From: Sphingopyxis sp. USTB-05
GTDB lineage: Bacteria > Pseudomonadota > Alphaproteobacteria > Sphingomonadales > Sphingomonadaceae
Assembly: GCF_023822045.1 (NCBI RefSeq)
Contig: NZ_CP084712.1
Coordinates: 1,054,001 to 1,118,000, forward strand
DNA: 64,000 bases
Reading direction: 5' to 3'
Below the pieces are notes generated by a model. It worked only from the letters and a program-made list of their open reading frames with translations, was not told where the DNA came from and ran no database searches. Of the stretch, positions 1-9,384 are shown one piece after another (position 1 is the stretch's first letter; each line of letters begins with the position of its first letter). Made by a program: the position numbers and the translations under genes.

Positions 1-1518
1 TTGGGCGGCGGCACCGCAGGCTGGATGTGCGCATCGGGGCTGTCGGGCCTGCTGGCGGCGGCCGATTATGACATCACGCTGATCGAGAGCGACGAGATCG
101 CCACGGTTGGCGTGGGTGAAGCGACGCTGCCGCATATCAAGACCTTCAACGACATGATCGGCATCGACGAAGCCGAATTCATGCGCGAGACGGCCGGCAC
201 CATCAAGCTGGGCATCGAATTCGTCGACTGGTTGCGCCCCGGGGTGCGCTATATTCACCCGTTCGGTACCTTCGGCGATCGCTGGACCAACGCTGACTTC
301 CAGCATCATTGGGCCCGCGCGCGGCTTGCGGGAACCGACAGCCGGTCGTTGCAGGATTACAGCTTCGCGGTCGCGGCGGCGCTTGCCAACGGTTTCGAGC
401 ACCCGAACAGCGATCCGAAATCCATCCGCTCGACCTATAGCTATGCCTATCATTTCGATGCCGGGCTGTACGCCGCTTATCTGCGCAAATGGGCGACCGC
501 GCGCGGGATTCGGCGGATGGAGGGCAAGGTCGTCGACGTCGTCCGCGACGCCGAAAGCGGCGATGTCGCGAGCCTGACCCTCGCTTCGGGCGCGGAGATT
601 TCGGGCGATCTATTCATCGACTGTTCGGGCTTTCGTTCGTTGCTGCTGGGGCAGACGATGGGCGTGCCGTGGATCGATTGGAGCGAATGGCTGCCGTGCG
701 ACCGTGCGTTCGCGGTGCCTTGCACGGGCGTCGATCCGCTCACGCCCTATACGCGCGCGACCGCGCAGCGCGCGGGTTGGACCTGGCGCATCCCGCTCCA
801 GCACCGGATCGGCAACGGCTATGTCTTTTCAAGCCGCTTTTGCAGCGAGGAGGAAGCCCGGCAAACCGTGCTCGGCGCCATCGACGGGGATGCGCTCGAC
901 GAGCCGCGCCTGCTCCGCTTTCAGGCGGGGCGCCGGCAGGTGGGCTGGGCGGGCAATTGCATCGCCGTCGGGTTGGCGAGCGGATTCCTCGAGCCGCTGG
1001 AGTCGACCAGCATCTTCCTTATCCAGGCGGCGACGATCGACCTTGCCGGCTTGATACCGCGGCGTGGCGAAAAGATCGATCCGCGCATGGTGCGCGAATT
1101 CAACCGGCTATTCGCTGTCCACTACGACCGCACGCGCGATTTCCTCGTCCTCCACTACACCGCGAACGAGCGTGTCGGCGAACCGATGTGGGATCATGTG
1201 CGCAACATGCCGCTGCCCGACAGCCTCGCGCACAAGATGGCGCTGTTTCGCGAAAGCGCAGCGGCGCCCGAATATCGGCTTGGCCTTTTCTCGCGCGACA
1301 GCTGGCTGTCAGTGCTCGAGGGGCAGGGCGTTCTGCCGTCGGCGGCAAATCCGCTAACCCATCGTCTGTCGGCGGCAGATTTGCAGGCACGGCTCGACGA
1401 TCTGGCGGAACGGATCGCGGTCAACGCGGCCGACATGACGCCGCACGCCGAATTTCTTGCAACCTATTGCGCGTCGGAGGCCAAGGCGCGGCCCGGTATC
1501 CCGGCGAACGCGGCATGA
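1..1518 (+). CDS. Flavin-dependent (tryptophan-type) halogenase, 5'-truncated by window edge
   Basis: Flavin-dependent halogenases use FADH2, O2 and halide to make hypohalous acid, which is relayed by a lysine to an aromatic substrate. The visible protein (505 residues) starts inside the GxGxxG dinucleotide-binding motif (GGGTAGW at residues 2-8), so a short N-terminus lies before the window. The hallmark WxWxIP motif is intact (WTWRIP, residues 260-265). A lysine matching the catalytic lysine of PrnA/RebH is at K69 (GTIKLGIEF), and the partner glutamate is probably E334 in EPLEST. Its stop overlaps the start of the next gene by 4 bp. Halogenases of this type are common beside TonB receptors in sphingomonads and xanthomonads, where the physiological substrate is not established. 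Family assignment is firm; the substrate is unknown. Confidence 0.9.
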   Translation: MGGGTAGWMCASGLSGLLAAADYDITLIESDEIATVGVGEATLPHIKTFNDMIGIDEAEFMRETAGTIKLGIEFVDWLRPGVRYIHPFGTFGDRWTNADFQHHWARARLAGTDSRSLQDYSFAVAAALANGFEHPNSDPKSIRSTYSYAYHFDAGLYAAYLRKWATARGIRRMEGKVVDVVRDAESGDVASLTLASGAEISGDLFIDCSGFRSLLLGQTMGVPWIDWSEWLPCDRAFAVPCTGVDPLTPYTRATAQRAGWTWRIPLQHRIGNGYVFSSRFCSEEEARQTVLGAIDGDALDEPRLLRFQAGRRQVGWAGNCIAVGLASGFLEPLESTSIFLIQAATIDLAGLIPRRGEKIDPRMVREFNRLFAVHYDRTRDFLVLHYTANERVGEPMWDHVRNMPLPDSLAHKMALFRESAAAPEYRLGLFSRDSWLSVLEGQGVLPSAANPLTHRLSAADLQARLDDLAERIAVNAADMTPHAEFLATYCASEAKARPGIPANAA

Positions 1519-2999
1519 GCGCGGTGCGCGATATCACCTTGCTCGGCCGCGATGCGCCGCTGTGGCTCGCTGCGGCAGCGTTGCGGCGCGCGCTGGCGCC
1601 GGCGGGGGTAACGGTCAGGGCGGTGGCGCTCCCCGATGAAAACGGCCCGGCCGATCTCTACGCGACTCTCCCCGCGATCGAAGCGCTCCACAACCAGATC
1701 GGAATCGACGAGGCGGCGCTGCTGCGCGGAGTACGCGGCGCCTTCACGCTCGGCCAGAATTTCGTCGATGCGAGTGGGGCGGGGCGGGCGCCCTTTCTCC
1801 ACAGCTATGGCGCGTTCGGCACCGGTATCAACGGCGGCGATTTTTTTCCGCACTGGGTGAAAGCGCGCCGACATGGGCTGGGCGTCGGGCTCGACGATTT
1901 TTCTCTGACGGCGACCGCGGCGCACAATGGCCGCCTGTTCCTCCCCGACGAGGCCAGCGAGATCTATGGGCGTAGCGACTATGGTTATCACCTGCCGGCT
2001 GCGGCTTATGCGAAAAGCCTGAAGGCGATCGCGCGGCACTTGGGCGTCGAGATATTCGAGACAACCGGCGTAATGGTCGAGCGCGGCGACGACGGGATCG
2101 TTGCGCTATTGCTCAATGATGGCGGCCGGGTTGAAAGCGCCTTGTTCGCTGATCTGACGCGCGAGGGCCTGCTGCGGGAGGCAACTGGCAGCGCGTTCGA
2201 AGCTTGGACTATGCCCGGCGACCGGATGCTGACCGCGCTAGCCCCGCGCTCTGCTGCGCTGCCAGTCTGTGCCGAGATTCGCGCGGGCGTGGACGGTTGG
2301 ACCGGCCTGTTCCCGAGCCTGACCCACATGCATGTCGCGCATGTCTTTTCGGGCGCTGCGACAAGCGACGATGCGGCGCTGCAAGCCGCAGCGACGACGA
2401 GCGGGCTGACCTTGGATGCGGTGACGTTCCGCACGTGCACTTCCGGTATGGCGAGCGAACCATGGGTAGGTAATGTCATCTGCCTTGGTGAGGCGGCCTG
2501 TTCGTTCGACCCAAGTCACGGACTGGCGTTGCACGGGCTGCAACTGAGTATCGTGCACCTGCTCGGCGTTTATCCGGCCGAAGGTAACAGCTATGTGGCA
2601 CGGCGCGCCGAATATAACCGTGTCATGCGCTCGCACTTCGCGCGCGTCGCCGATTTCCAGGCCGCGCACCTTACGTTGCAGGATTATGCCGGTCCTTTCT
2701 GGGATACGGCGCGTACGTTGCCGATTTCGGCCGAGCTGGCGCATATGATCGATTTCTTTCGCGCGCGTGGCGAACTGGCGCCGCAAGAAGACGAAAGCCT
2801 GCCACCGGACAGCTGGCGCGCGCTGTTCATCGGACATGGCATTGCCCCCGAAAGCTGGCGTCCGGCGGTCGACCGGGTGCCGCCGCATGAGGTGAATGTC
2901 CACTTCCGCAAGATGCTGGGCTTTGTGCGCGAACAGGTGCTGCGCCAGCCGACGCACGACGCCTATCTCGCACCCATCATGCAACGCCCGCATGGTTGA
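1515..2999 (+). CDS. Degenerate halogenase-family paralogue, probably not a halogenase
   Basis: This 494-residue protein aligns in layout with the preceding halogenase (same IGIDEA-type segment, same YGYH segment near residue 155, same C-terminal region) but has lost the diagnostic residues. The glycine-rich FAD motif reads GRDAPL (residues 11-16). The catalytic lysine position is threonine (T78 in GAFTLGQNF). WxWxIP has become WTGLFP (262-267), and the segment matching EPLEST is DPSHGL (332-337), with histidine where the glutamate should be. The start ATG overlaps the upstream stop (ATGA), so the pair should be co-translated. An inactive partner, chaperone or regulatory subunit of the active halogenase is plausible but is inference. 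An unrelated flavin enzyme activity cannot be excluded. Confidence 0.8.
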   Translation: MSAVRDITLLGRDAPLWLAAAALRRALAPAGVTVRAVALPDENGPADLYATLPAIEALHNQIGIDEAALLRGVRGAFTLGQNFVDASGAGRAPFLHSYGAFGTGINGGDFFPHWVKARRHGLGVGLDDFSLTATAAHNGRLFLPDEASEIYGRSDYGYHLPAAAYAKSLKAIARHLGVEIFETTGVMVERGDDGIVALLLNDGGRVESALFADLTREGLLREATGSAFEAWTMPGDRMLTALAPRSAALPVCAEIRAGVDGWTGLFPSLTHMHVAHVFSGAATSDDAALQAAATTSGLTLDAVTFRTCTSGMASEPWVGNVICLGEAACSFDPSHGLALHGLQLSIVHLLGVYPAEGNSYVARRAEYNRVMRSHFARVADFQAAHLTLQDYAGPFWDTARTLPISAELAHMIDFFRARGELAPQEDESLPPDSWRALFIGHGIAPESWRPAVDRVPPHEVNVHFRKMLGFVREQVLRQPTHDAYLAPIMQRPHG

Positions 3000-4038
3000 G
3001 CCCGCGCGTCTCGGTGCCGCAGCCGCCCGGCGATCACCGCTCGACGCGCTGCCGCACGTAGCAGCGCGGGGCGCGCCGGCGCCCGCCGATTTTGCCGCGC
3101 TCGTGGCGACCGAAACACCCGTCGTCATCAAGGGGCTTTTCGACGGCTGGGTCGCACTGGCGGCCGGGCGACATTCACCCGGCCGCCTCAACGCCTATCT
3201 TGCTGGCATGGACTGCGGCGTAGCCGTACCGGTAATGGAAGCGCCCGCGCGTGCCGACGGACGCTTCGCCTATCGCGCAGACATGCGCGAATTCACCTTC
3301 ACCAAGCGCCAAGCGCCGCTCCGCGATGCGCTGGCGCGGATCGAGGGGCTGATCGGGCAGGAGAATGCGCCGACCGTCGCGATCCAGATGCTGCCGCTCG
3401 CCGATGCGCTGCCCGAATTCGTGCGTCAGAATCCCCTGCCGTTGCTCCCCGCAGAGGTTGGTCCGAAGCTATGGCTCGGCGGCGCGGTGAAGACGCAGAC
3501 GCACAATGACCGCGACCATAACCTGGCATGCGTGATCGCGGGACGGCGGCGGTTCACGCTGTTCCCGCCCGAGCAAGTAGCCAATCTTTATGTCGGTCCG
3601 CTCGACAATCCGCCACCGCTGTCGCTCGTCGATCCTGAAAATCCCGATTTTGATTGCTTTCCGCGTTTTCGCAAGGCGATGGCTTCGGCGCGCGCGGCGT
3701 GGCTCGAACCCGGCAATGCGATCTTCATCCCAAAATATTGGTGGCACCATGTCGCGTCGCTCGATCCCTATAATGCGATGGTCAATTATTGGTGGGGCGA
3801 CACGGCCCGGGGGATCGAAAGGCCCAACGACATCTTCCTCGCGGCGCTGCTCGCGCTCAGGGATCTGCCGCCGGGCGAACGCACCTATTGGCAGGCGATG
3901 TTCGACGCGCATGTGTTCGGCGATCCCGACGCCGCATCGGGACATATCCCCACGCCCATCCGCGGAGCGCTGGGGACGATGAGCCGCGAAGAACGCGCGG
4001 TGCTGCGCCGGCAATTGATTTCGGCTTTCCAGAAATAG
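2992..4038 (+). CDS. Cupin-like (cupin_8/JmjC-type) domain protein, probable Fe(II)/2-oxoglutarate oxygenase fold
   Basis: This 348-residue protein has no signal peptide and begins inside the last codons of the upstream gene (8-bp overlap). A segment near residues 165-185 carries TQTHNDRDHN, giving an HxD pair typical of the facial triad, followed by GRRRFTLFPPEQ as in factor-inhibiting-HIF-like cupins. A distal histidine motif follows in IFIPKYWWHHV near residues 243-255. Cupin_8 proteins recurrently sit with halogenase-like proteins and TonB receptors in Sphingomonadales and Caulobacterales, and their substrate is unknown. Hydroxylation of a protein or small molecule is the family expectation. 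The exact reaction here is not shown by the sequence. Confidence 0.8.
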   Translation: MVEPARLGAAAARRSPLDALPHVAARGAPAPADFAALVATETPVVIKGLFDGWVALAAGRHSPGRLNAYLAGMDCGVAVPVMEAPARADGRFAYRADMREFTFTKRQAPLRDALARIEGLIGQENAPTVAIQMLPLADALPEFVRQNPLPLLPAEVGPKLWLGGAVKTQTHNDRDHNLACVIAGRRRFTLFPPEQVANLYVGPLDNPPPLSLVDPENPDFDCFPRFRKAMASARAAWLEPGNAIFIPKYWWHHVASLDPYNAMVNYWWGDTARGIERPNDIFLAALLALRDLPPGERTYWQAMFDAHVFGDPDAASGHIPTPIRGALGTMSREERAVLRRQLISAFQK

Positions 4039-4070
4039 TCCACGCCTCCCCAGCAAAAGAGAAGAATGAG

Positions 4071-6101
4071 ATGATTCCTAGAACGTCCCTATTGTTCGGC
4101 CTGTCGATGCTGGCGATCGCATCGCCCGCCGCAGCGCGCGAATGTACGAAATCGCCGGACAAGCGGCTCGAACTGTGCGTTTCGGTCGTGAACGGCGAGG
4201 CGCTTTATGAAGTCAAACGTGGCGATGTGACTGTGATCGCGCCGTCGCGACTAGGACTGCGCTTTGCGGGTGAGGCCGATCCGCGCTTTACAGCGGTTGG
4301 GAATGCGAAGCGGTTGTCGGTCGATACGACGTGGGAACAGCCATGGGGCGAGCAAAGGCTGATCCGCGACAACCACAACGAGCTGTCGGTAACGCTGGCA
4401 GGAGACACAGCGCTGAACAAGGCGGTGGGCGTCATCTTCCGCCTGTTCGACGACGGATTCGGCTTCCGATACGACTATGCGGCTATTCCGAACGGAAAGG
4501 CGGTATCGATCACTGCCGACGATACGCAATTCCGCACCGTCGGCGCCTATCAGGCTTGGTGGTATCAAGGGCTCGGCCAGGAACGCGACGAATATCTCTA
4601 TACCCAGACCGACGCGCGCCGAATTACTCTCGCCGAAACGCCGCTGACCCTGAAAGGCGACAACGGCTTGTATCTGAGCTTCCACGAGGCGGCGCTCGTC
4701 GATTTTCCCTCGATGCTGCTCGAGGGCAATGGCGCCGGCACCTATGGCGCTTGGTTGATGCCCTGGCCCGATGGGGTGCTGGCGAAGAAGACTGGGCCGT
4801 TCGCGACGCCTTGGCGCACCGTGCTCATCGGCGAAACACCCGGCGTGCTCGCGGACAGCCGCATCACGCTCAACCTCAATGAACCGAGCCAGCTTCCCGG
4901 CATCCGCAAATGGTTCAAACCCGGAAAATATGTCGGCATCTGGTGGGAAATGCACCTTGAGAAGTCGACCTGGGGCAGCGGGCCGACGCACGGGGCGAAC
5001 ACCGCCAACGTGAAACGCTATATCGATTTTGCTGCCAAATACGGCTTCGACGGCGTGCTCGTCGAGGGATGGAACAAGGGCTGGGACGGCGACTGGATCG
5101 CAAATGGCGACAAGTTCAGCTTCACCGAAGCCTATCCCGATTTCGACCTTCCCGAGATCACGCGCTACGGCAAGGCGAAGGGCGTGAAACTGATCGGCCA
5201 TCACGAGACCGGTGGAGCGATCGAAAATTACGCGCGCCAGCTTGATGCGGGATTGAAGCTCTATGCCGATAATGGCGTGTCGCTGATCAAGACCGGCTAT
5301 GTCCGTCACAGCGGGACGATCGTCGACGGCGAGGGCGAGCAGCAATGGTTCGCGGGCCAATATGCGGTGCGTCACCATCTCGAGGTCGTGAAGCGCGCCG
5401 CGAAACTGCATATCGCAATCAACACGCATGAGCCGGTGAAGGATACGGGACTGCGCCGGACCTGGCCGAACTGGGTGAGCCGCGAGGGCGCACGCGGGCA
5501 GGAATTCAACGCGTGGGGCAATCCGACGAACCCGCCCGAGCATATGACGATATTGCCCTTCACGCGGATGCTGGCGGGACCGATGGATTTCACGCCGGGC
5601 ATCTTCGACATAGCGCGGAGCGGCAAGGAGTTGACGCGGCGGGTGCAGTCGACGCTGGCGACCCAACTCGCCGAATATGTCGTCCTCTATTCGCCGATCC
5701 AGATGGCGGCCGACCTTCCGGAAAACTATGAAGCGCAGCCGGGCGCCTTCCAGTTCATCCGCGACGTGCCCGCCGACTGGGAGCAATCGAAAACGTTGCA
5801 AAGCGTAATCGGCGATTATGTGGTCGTCGCGCGCCAGCCGCGCGGCGGGGGCGACTGGTACATGGGCGCGATCACTGACGAGGAAGCACGCAAGATCACG
5901 CAGCGGCTCGATTTCCTTGCACCGGGCAAACAGTATGAAGCGCAAATCTATGCCGACGCTCCGGGCGCTGACTATCGCACCAATCCGTCGGCGCTGACGA
6001 TCCGCAAGCGCAAGGTGACGAGCACCGACGATCTCGATCTGGACATGGCGCCCGGGGGCGGAGTTGCGATCCGTTTCAAGCTGCTGGGTCCCCGTCGATA
6101 A
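4071..6101 (+). CDS. Glycoside hydrolase family 97 alpha-glucosidase, secreted
   Basis: This 676-residue protein starts with a signal peptide (MIPRTSLLFGLSMLAIASPA, then AAA-R). The ATG at 4071 follows a GAGAAG ribosome site; earlier in-frame codons lie inside the upstream gene. The layout is that of SusB-type GH97: an N-terminal beta-sandwich, a TIM barrel from about residue 285 (GIWWEMHLE, then GFDGVLVEGWN) and a C-terminal beta domain. Glutamates E379 (HHETGG), E454 (THEPV) and E478 (ARGQEFN) match the calcium/base and acid residues of inverting SusB, and the 24-residue spacing of the last two is the same as in SusB. It should release glucose from maltooligosaccharides in the periplasm. 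This supports reading the halogenase cluster as part of an alpha-glucan locus. Confidence 0.93.
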   Translation: MIPRTSLLFGLSMLAIASPAAARECTKSPDKRLELCVSVVNGEALYEVKRGDVTVIAPSRLGLRFAGEADPRFTAVGNAKRLSVDTTWEQPWGEQRLIRDNHNELSVTLAGDTALNKAVGVIFRLFDDGFGFRYDYAAIPNGKAVSITADDTQFRTVGAYQAWWYQGLGQERDEYLYTQTDARRITLAETPLTLKGDNGLYLSFHEAALVDFPSMLLEGNGAGTYGAWLMPWPDGVLAKKTGPFATPWRTVLIGETPGVLADSRITLNLNEPSQLPGIRKWFKPGKYVGIWWEMHLEKSTWGSGPTHGANTANVKRYIDFAAKYGFDGVLVEGWNKGWDGDWIANGDKFSFTEAYPDFDLPEITRYGKAKGVKLIGHHETGGAIENYARQLDAGLKLYADNGVSLIKTGYVRHSGTIVDGEGEQQWFAGQYAVRHHLEVVKRAAKLHIAINTHEPVKDTGLRRTWPNWVSREGARGQEFNAWGNPTNPPEHMTILPFTRMLAGPMDFTPGIFDIARSGKELTRRVQSTLATQLAEYVVLYSPIQMAADLPENYEAQPGAFQFIRDVPADWEQSKTLQSVIGDYVVVARQPRGGGDWYMGAITDEEARKITQRLDFLAPGKQYEAQIYADAPGADYRTNPSALTIRKRKVTSTDDLDLDMAPGGGVAIRFKLLGPRR

Positions 6102-6944
6102 TTCGGTGGGGCTGTAATCCGGGCCGCCGGAAAAGCTACGCTCGATAACCGATCCACGGAAATCTTGAAGCAAGGCCGCTCGGCCGAAAATATGCCTGAA
6201 GGCGATTTGGCTAAAATCCCCGGTTCTTTCCCATATCGTTGTCGATGGGGCAGTTGCTGCGAACTATAGCCCTTATCTCGCGGCCCTTGATTAAAATTGG
6301 GAAGCGTTAGGACTTGTTTGGTCGCGGTAAACGCGAGAATTATCGCGAGCATATTGGGTTCACATTTGCGGACGGCCGGGGCTTTTGTCGTGGCGCAAGT
6401 CGCCATGCCTCATAGCGGGCGTGATGACGCTCGGCCGTGAAGCTTAGTATTCTATGAATTGATCGGTGCTGCTTTCGGGACTTTATGTCCAAGATGAAGC
6501 GGGCGTTTGCGGTCGGGCCTCATTTTTGGTCGCTTCATCTTCGCGTGCGACGGGCCCGTCTGTGCAGCGGTGCGATCCGAAGATTATTCATTCCACATGC
6601 GATAATCGGATCATTTTATCATAGGCTATTTATTGTCCTTCTCAGGCTATGGCATTTCCTCTCTTTGATGGGGCTATGTCCCTGATGTCGAATCGCCATA
6701 TTCTCGATTATTTTCATGTGGATATATCTGATTCTTCCATCGTCTCCGGGAGCGTCGCCGTGGGATGGCCGCTTACAATGCTGTAAGCCCGATGCCCCCT
6801 GTCGAAGATATGACGAATAATACGCCAAAACTCGAATAACCTTCGATATTGGGGCGGAAAAACCACGCACCTTCGGGGGGGCGGATGTTAGCATCCAAAA
6901 ATTGCAAAAAGGGGTCCAAGGCTAAAAAAAAAGGGGAAGATTGA
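6102..6944. other. Long intergenic leader, no convincing gene
   Basis: This 843-bp gap lies between the GH97 gene and a TonB receptor. Small ORFs in it have no ribosome site and no recognisable protein. The stretch from about 6590 to 6760 is visibly richer in A and T than the neighbouring genes. The final bases carry an A-run and an AAGGGGAAG ribosome site 5-6 bases before the receptor ATG at 6945. It may hold a promoter and long 5' leader; I could not pick out a convincing -35/-10 pair, a tRNA or a classical riboswitch. Confidence 0.5.
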
Positions 6945-9299
6945 ATGCGTAAGCTTGGAATAAATGTTCGTAAGCGCGCTTGGGCGGCGCGCACTGCGCT
7001 TCTTATGTCGGGCATCAGCCTATTGGCCGCCTCGCCGGCCATGGCGCAGGAGGGGCAGAGCACCGAAGACGCAGAGGGTGCACATCAGGCCGAGGATACG
7101 ACCCATACTTCGGGCGGCGAAATCGTCGTGACCGCGCTGAAGCGAAACACGCGCTTGCAGGATACGCCGTTGGCCATTTCTGCGGTGACGGGGGACTCGC
7201 TTGAGCGGGCCGGGACGACCAGCTTTACCGAGTTGACGCAAAACACCCCGAGCCTGCGGATTGTCGACAACGGGCCGGGCAACCGCCGCGTCATCCTGCG
7301 TGGTGTCGTCGGCGCCGGCGAACCAACCGTGGGCGTCTATTATGACGAGTCTCCGGTTGCTGGATCGGTTGGGACCACCAGCGACGCGGCAAGCAGCACG
7401 CCCGATTTCCGCGTTTTCGATGTCGAACGGGCAGAGGTGTTGCGGGGGCCGCAGGGCACCCTTTACGGTTCGGGTTCGATGGGCGGCACGGTTCGCATCA
7501 TTTATGAAAAGCCGAAGACGGATCTTCTGGAAGGGGCCGCCAGCGTCAATCTTTCGGCCGTAAAGGGCGGAAGCCCCGGCGCGAGCGTCGACGCCATGAT
7601 CAACTTGCCGATCGTTTCCGATAAGTTGGCGCTGCGCGTCGTTGGTAGCTACCAGCAGTTCGCGGGCTATATCGACAACAGCTATTATGGCACGAAGGAT
7701 ATCAACGACGGATACAGCTATAGCGGCCGCGCGTTGCTGCGTTTCACCCCGACCGATGATCTGACGATCGATCTCGGCGCCTACTACACGAAGGTGTCGA
7801 CCGATGCGTCTCGTTGGTTTTTCGAAACAGGCGAGCGTCATACGACCAACGCGCGTTCGGAATCGGGCAATTATGACGAAAACCGGATTTACAGCGGTAC
7901 GCTTCGCTATGACTTCGGATCTGTAGCGCTGACTGCCGTTTCAACCTATTTCGATCGTGACCGCATCGTGGTCGGCGACGTGAGTGACAATTTTAATGGC
8001 CGGAACAACGCGGCCGGTTGCGCACGCTATCTGCTCGGCAATACCGCGGGAGTTTGCACACCCGGTCAGCTCAGTTCTTATCTTGACCTGACCAACGCCA
8101 TCCTGTTCTCCAGCCTTTATCAGCCGCAAAGCGTGAAAAACTGGTCGAACGAGGTGCGCCTCTCATCGACCGGCAGCGGCCCGTTCAACTGGACCTTTGG
8201 CGGCTTCCTCGAGGATCGCAAGTCGAAGGTGCGCTCGACGCTGCTAAGCGCCAGCCCGCTTTCGGGTGAACTCAACCCGTTCGTTCCTGCGAACATCTAT
8301 TATGACCGCACCATCAACGACCACCTAAAGCAAAAGGCTTTGTTTGCGGAGCTGTCCTATAAATTCTTCGACAAGTTGACCGCTACCGTCGGCAGCCGCT
8401 GGTATGAATATGACAAAACTGTCGGCGGTATCGTCCAGCAGGGGCAGATTCACTACGCCTCCGTGCCGTCAGCATACACCGAGGCGCAAACCACTGAAAA
8501 CGGCTTCGTGCATAAGTTCAACCTGTCATATGAATTCAGCCGCGACCTGATGATCTATGCGCAGGCGGCCGAAGGCTTCCGCCCGGGCGGGGTCAATCAG
8601 GCCATCGGACTGCCGGTCGCCTTGACCGGATATAGCGCCGACAGCCTCTGGAATTATGAAGTCGGCGTCAAAAGCCAACCGATCCAGGGCGTGTATCTGA
8701 ATCTGACCGGCTATCAGATCGACTGGAGCAACATGCAGGTATCGGCACGTACGGCCGGGACAGGGTCGGTGTTCGGCCTGATCTCGAACGTTGGTGCCGC
8801 GCGCATCAGGGGCGTCGAGGCGGAACTGAATGCCACGCCGATCCAAGGCCTCTCGTTGATCGCCAACGTCGGCTACACAGATGCAAAGCTGTCCGAGGAT
8901 CAGGTCAGCAGCATCGTCGTCGCTGCCGGCCGCAAGGGTGACAGACTGCCCTTCGTGCCCAAGTGGAACGTCAGTGCGTCGGCCGAATATATCTGGGGTC
9001 TGAGCGATACGCTTGAGGGTTCGGTGCGGATCGACGGCAGCTATGTCGGCTCATCCTATTCGACGCTTGCCGCCACCGACGTATTCCGCCGCAAGGTCGA
9101 CGATTATGGCGTCATCAATGCGCGTATCGGCGTCCAGGCACCCGACGGCAACTGGAGCGCGCAGCTCTATGTGAACAATCTGTTCGATGCACTTGCGATC
9201 ACGACGAAATCGACCAGCGCCAATACCGGCGGCCTGACAGTCACCCACGGAACGCCGCCGCGGACCATCGGGCTCAACCTCATCAAACGATTCCGTTGA
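6945..9299 (+). CDS. TonB-dependent outer-membrane receptor
   Basis: This 784-residue receptor has a long signal peptide (about residues 1-35, ending SPAMAQ) and a TonB-box-like segment EIVVTALKR near residue 60. A plug domain follows (LRGV, then VERAEVLRGPQGTLYGSGSMGG near 163-185) and then a 22-strand-type barrel. The C-terminus is LIKRFR, one residue beyond the usual terminal aromatic. It is the first gene of a unit with two secreted amidohydrolases and an amino-acid permease, so a peptide or amide ligand is more likely than a siderophore. This is inference from neighbours. A 15-bp perfect hairpin follows its stop. Confidence 0.93.
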   Translation: MRKLGINVRKRAWAARTALLMSGISLLAASPAMAQEGQSTEDAEGAHQAEDTTHTSGGEIVVTALKRNTRLQDTPLAISAVTGDSLERAGTTSFTELTQNTPSLRIVDNGPGNRRVILRGVVGAGEPTVGVYYDESPVAGSVGTTSDAASSTPDFRVFDVERAEVLRGPQGTLYGSGSMGGTVRIIYEKPKTDLLEGAASVNLSAVKGGSPGASVDAMINLPIVSDKLALRVVGSYQQFAGYIDNSYYGTKDINDGYSYSGRALLRFTPTDDLTIDLGAYYTKVSTDASRWFFETGERHTTNARSESGNYDENRIYSGTLRYDFGSVALTAVSTYFDRDRIVVGDVSDNFNGRNNAAGCARYLLGNTAGVCTPGQLSSYLDLTNAILFSSLYQPQSVKNWSNEVRLSSTGSGPFNWTFGGFLEDRKSKVRSTLLSASPLSGELNPFVPANIYYDRTINDHLKQKALFAELSYKFFDKLTATVGSRWYEYDKTVGGIVQQGQIHYASVPSAYTEAQTTENGFVHKFNLSYEFSRDLMIYAQAAEGFRPGGVNQAIGLPVALTGYSADSLWNYEVGVKSQPIQGVYLNLTGYQIDWSNMQVSARTAGTGSVFGLISNVGAARIRGVEAELNATPIQGLSLIANVGYTDAKLSEDQVSSIVVAAGRKGDRLPFVPKWNVSASAEYIWGLSDTLEGSVRIDGSYVGSSYSTLAATDVFRRKVDDYGVINARIGVQAPDGNWSAQLYVNNLFDALAITTKSTSANTGGLTVTHGTPPRTIGLNLIKRFR

Positions 9300-9304
9300 T
9301 GACA

Positions 9305-9338
9305 GGTGGGGCGCGGCGGGCATCCGCCGCGCCCCACC
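9305..9338 (+). terminator. Strong GC hairpin after the TonB receptor
   Basis: Perfect 15-bp stem (9305-9319 with 9324-9338) closing a 4-base GCAT loop, followed only by ATTTATG rather than a full T-run. It starts 6 bases after the receptor stop. It may act as a partial terminator or mRNA-stabilising structure that sets receptor expression above that of the downstream amidohydrolases. Confidence 0.6.
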
Positions 9339-9384
9339 ATTTATGCCGATTTTCGATTTAGGGGTTTTCAGGGGAGAGCTTACA

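Noticed and set aside
4251..6173. 640-residue minus-strand ORF opposite the GH97 gene
   Set aside because: The GH97 reading has a signal peptide and the catalytic glutamates with correct spacing; the antisense frame has no recognisable motif.
6485..6685. 66-residue ORF in the 6.1-6.9 kb gap
   Set aside because: No ribosome site and basic/aromatic composition unlike the genes here; left as intergenic.
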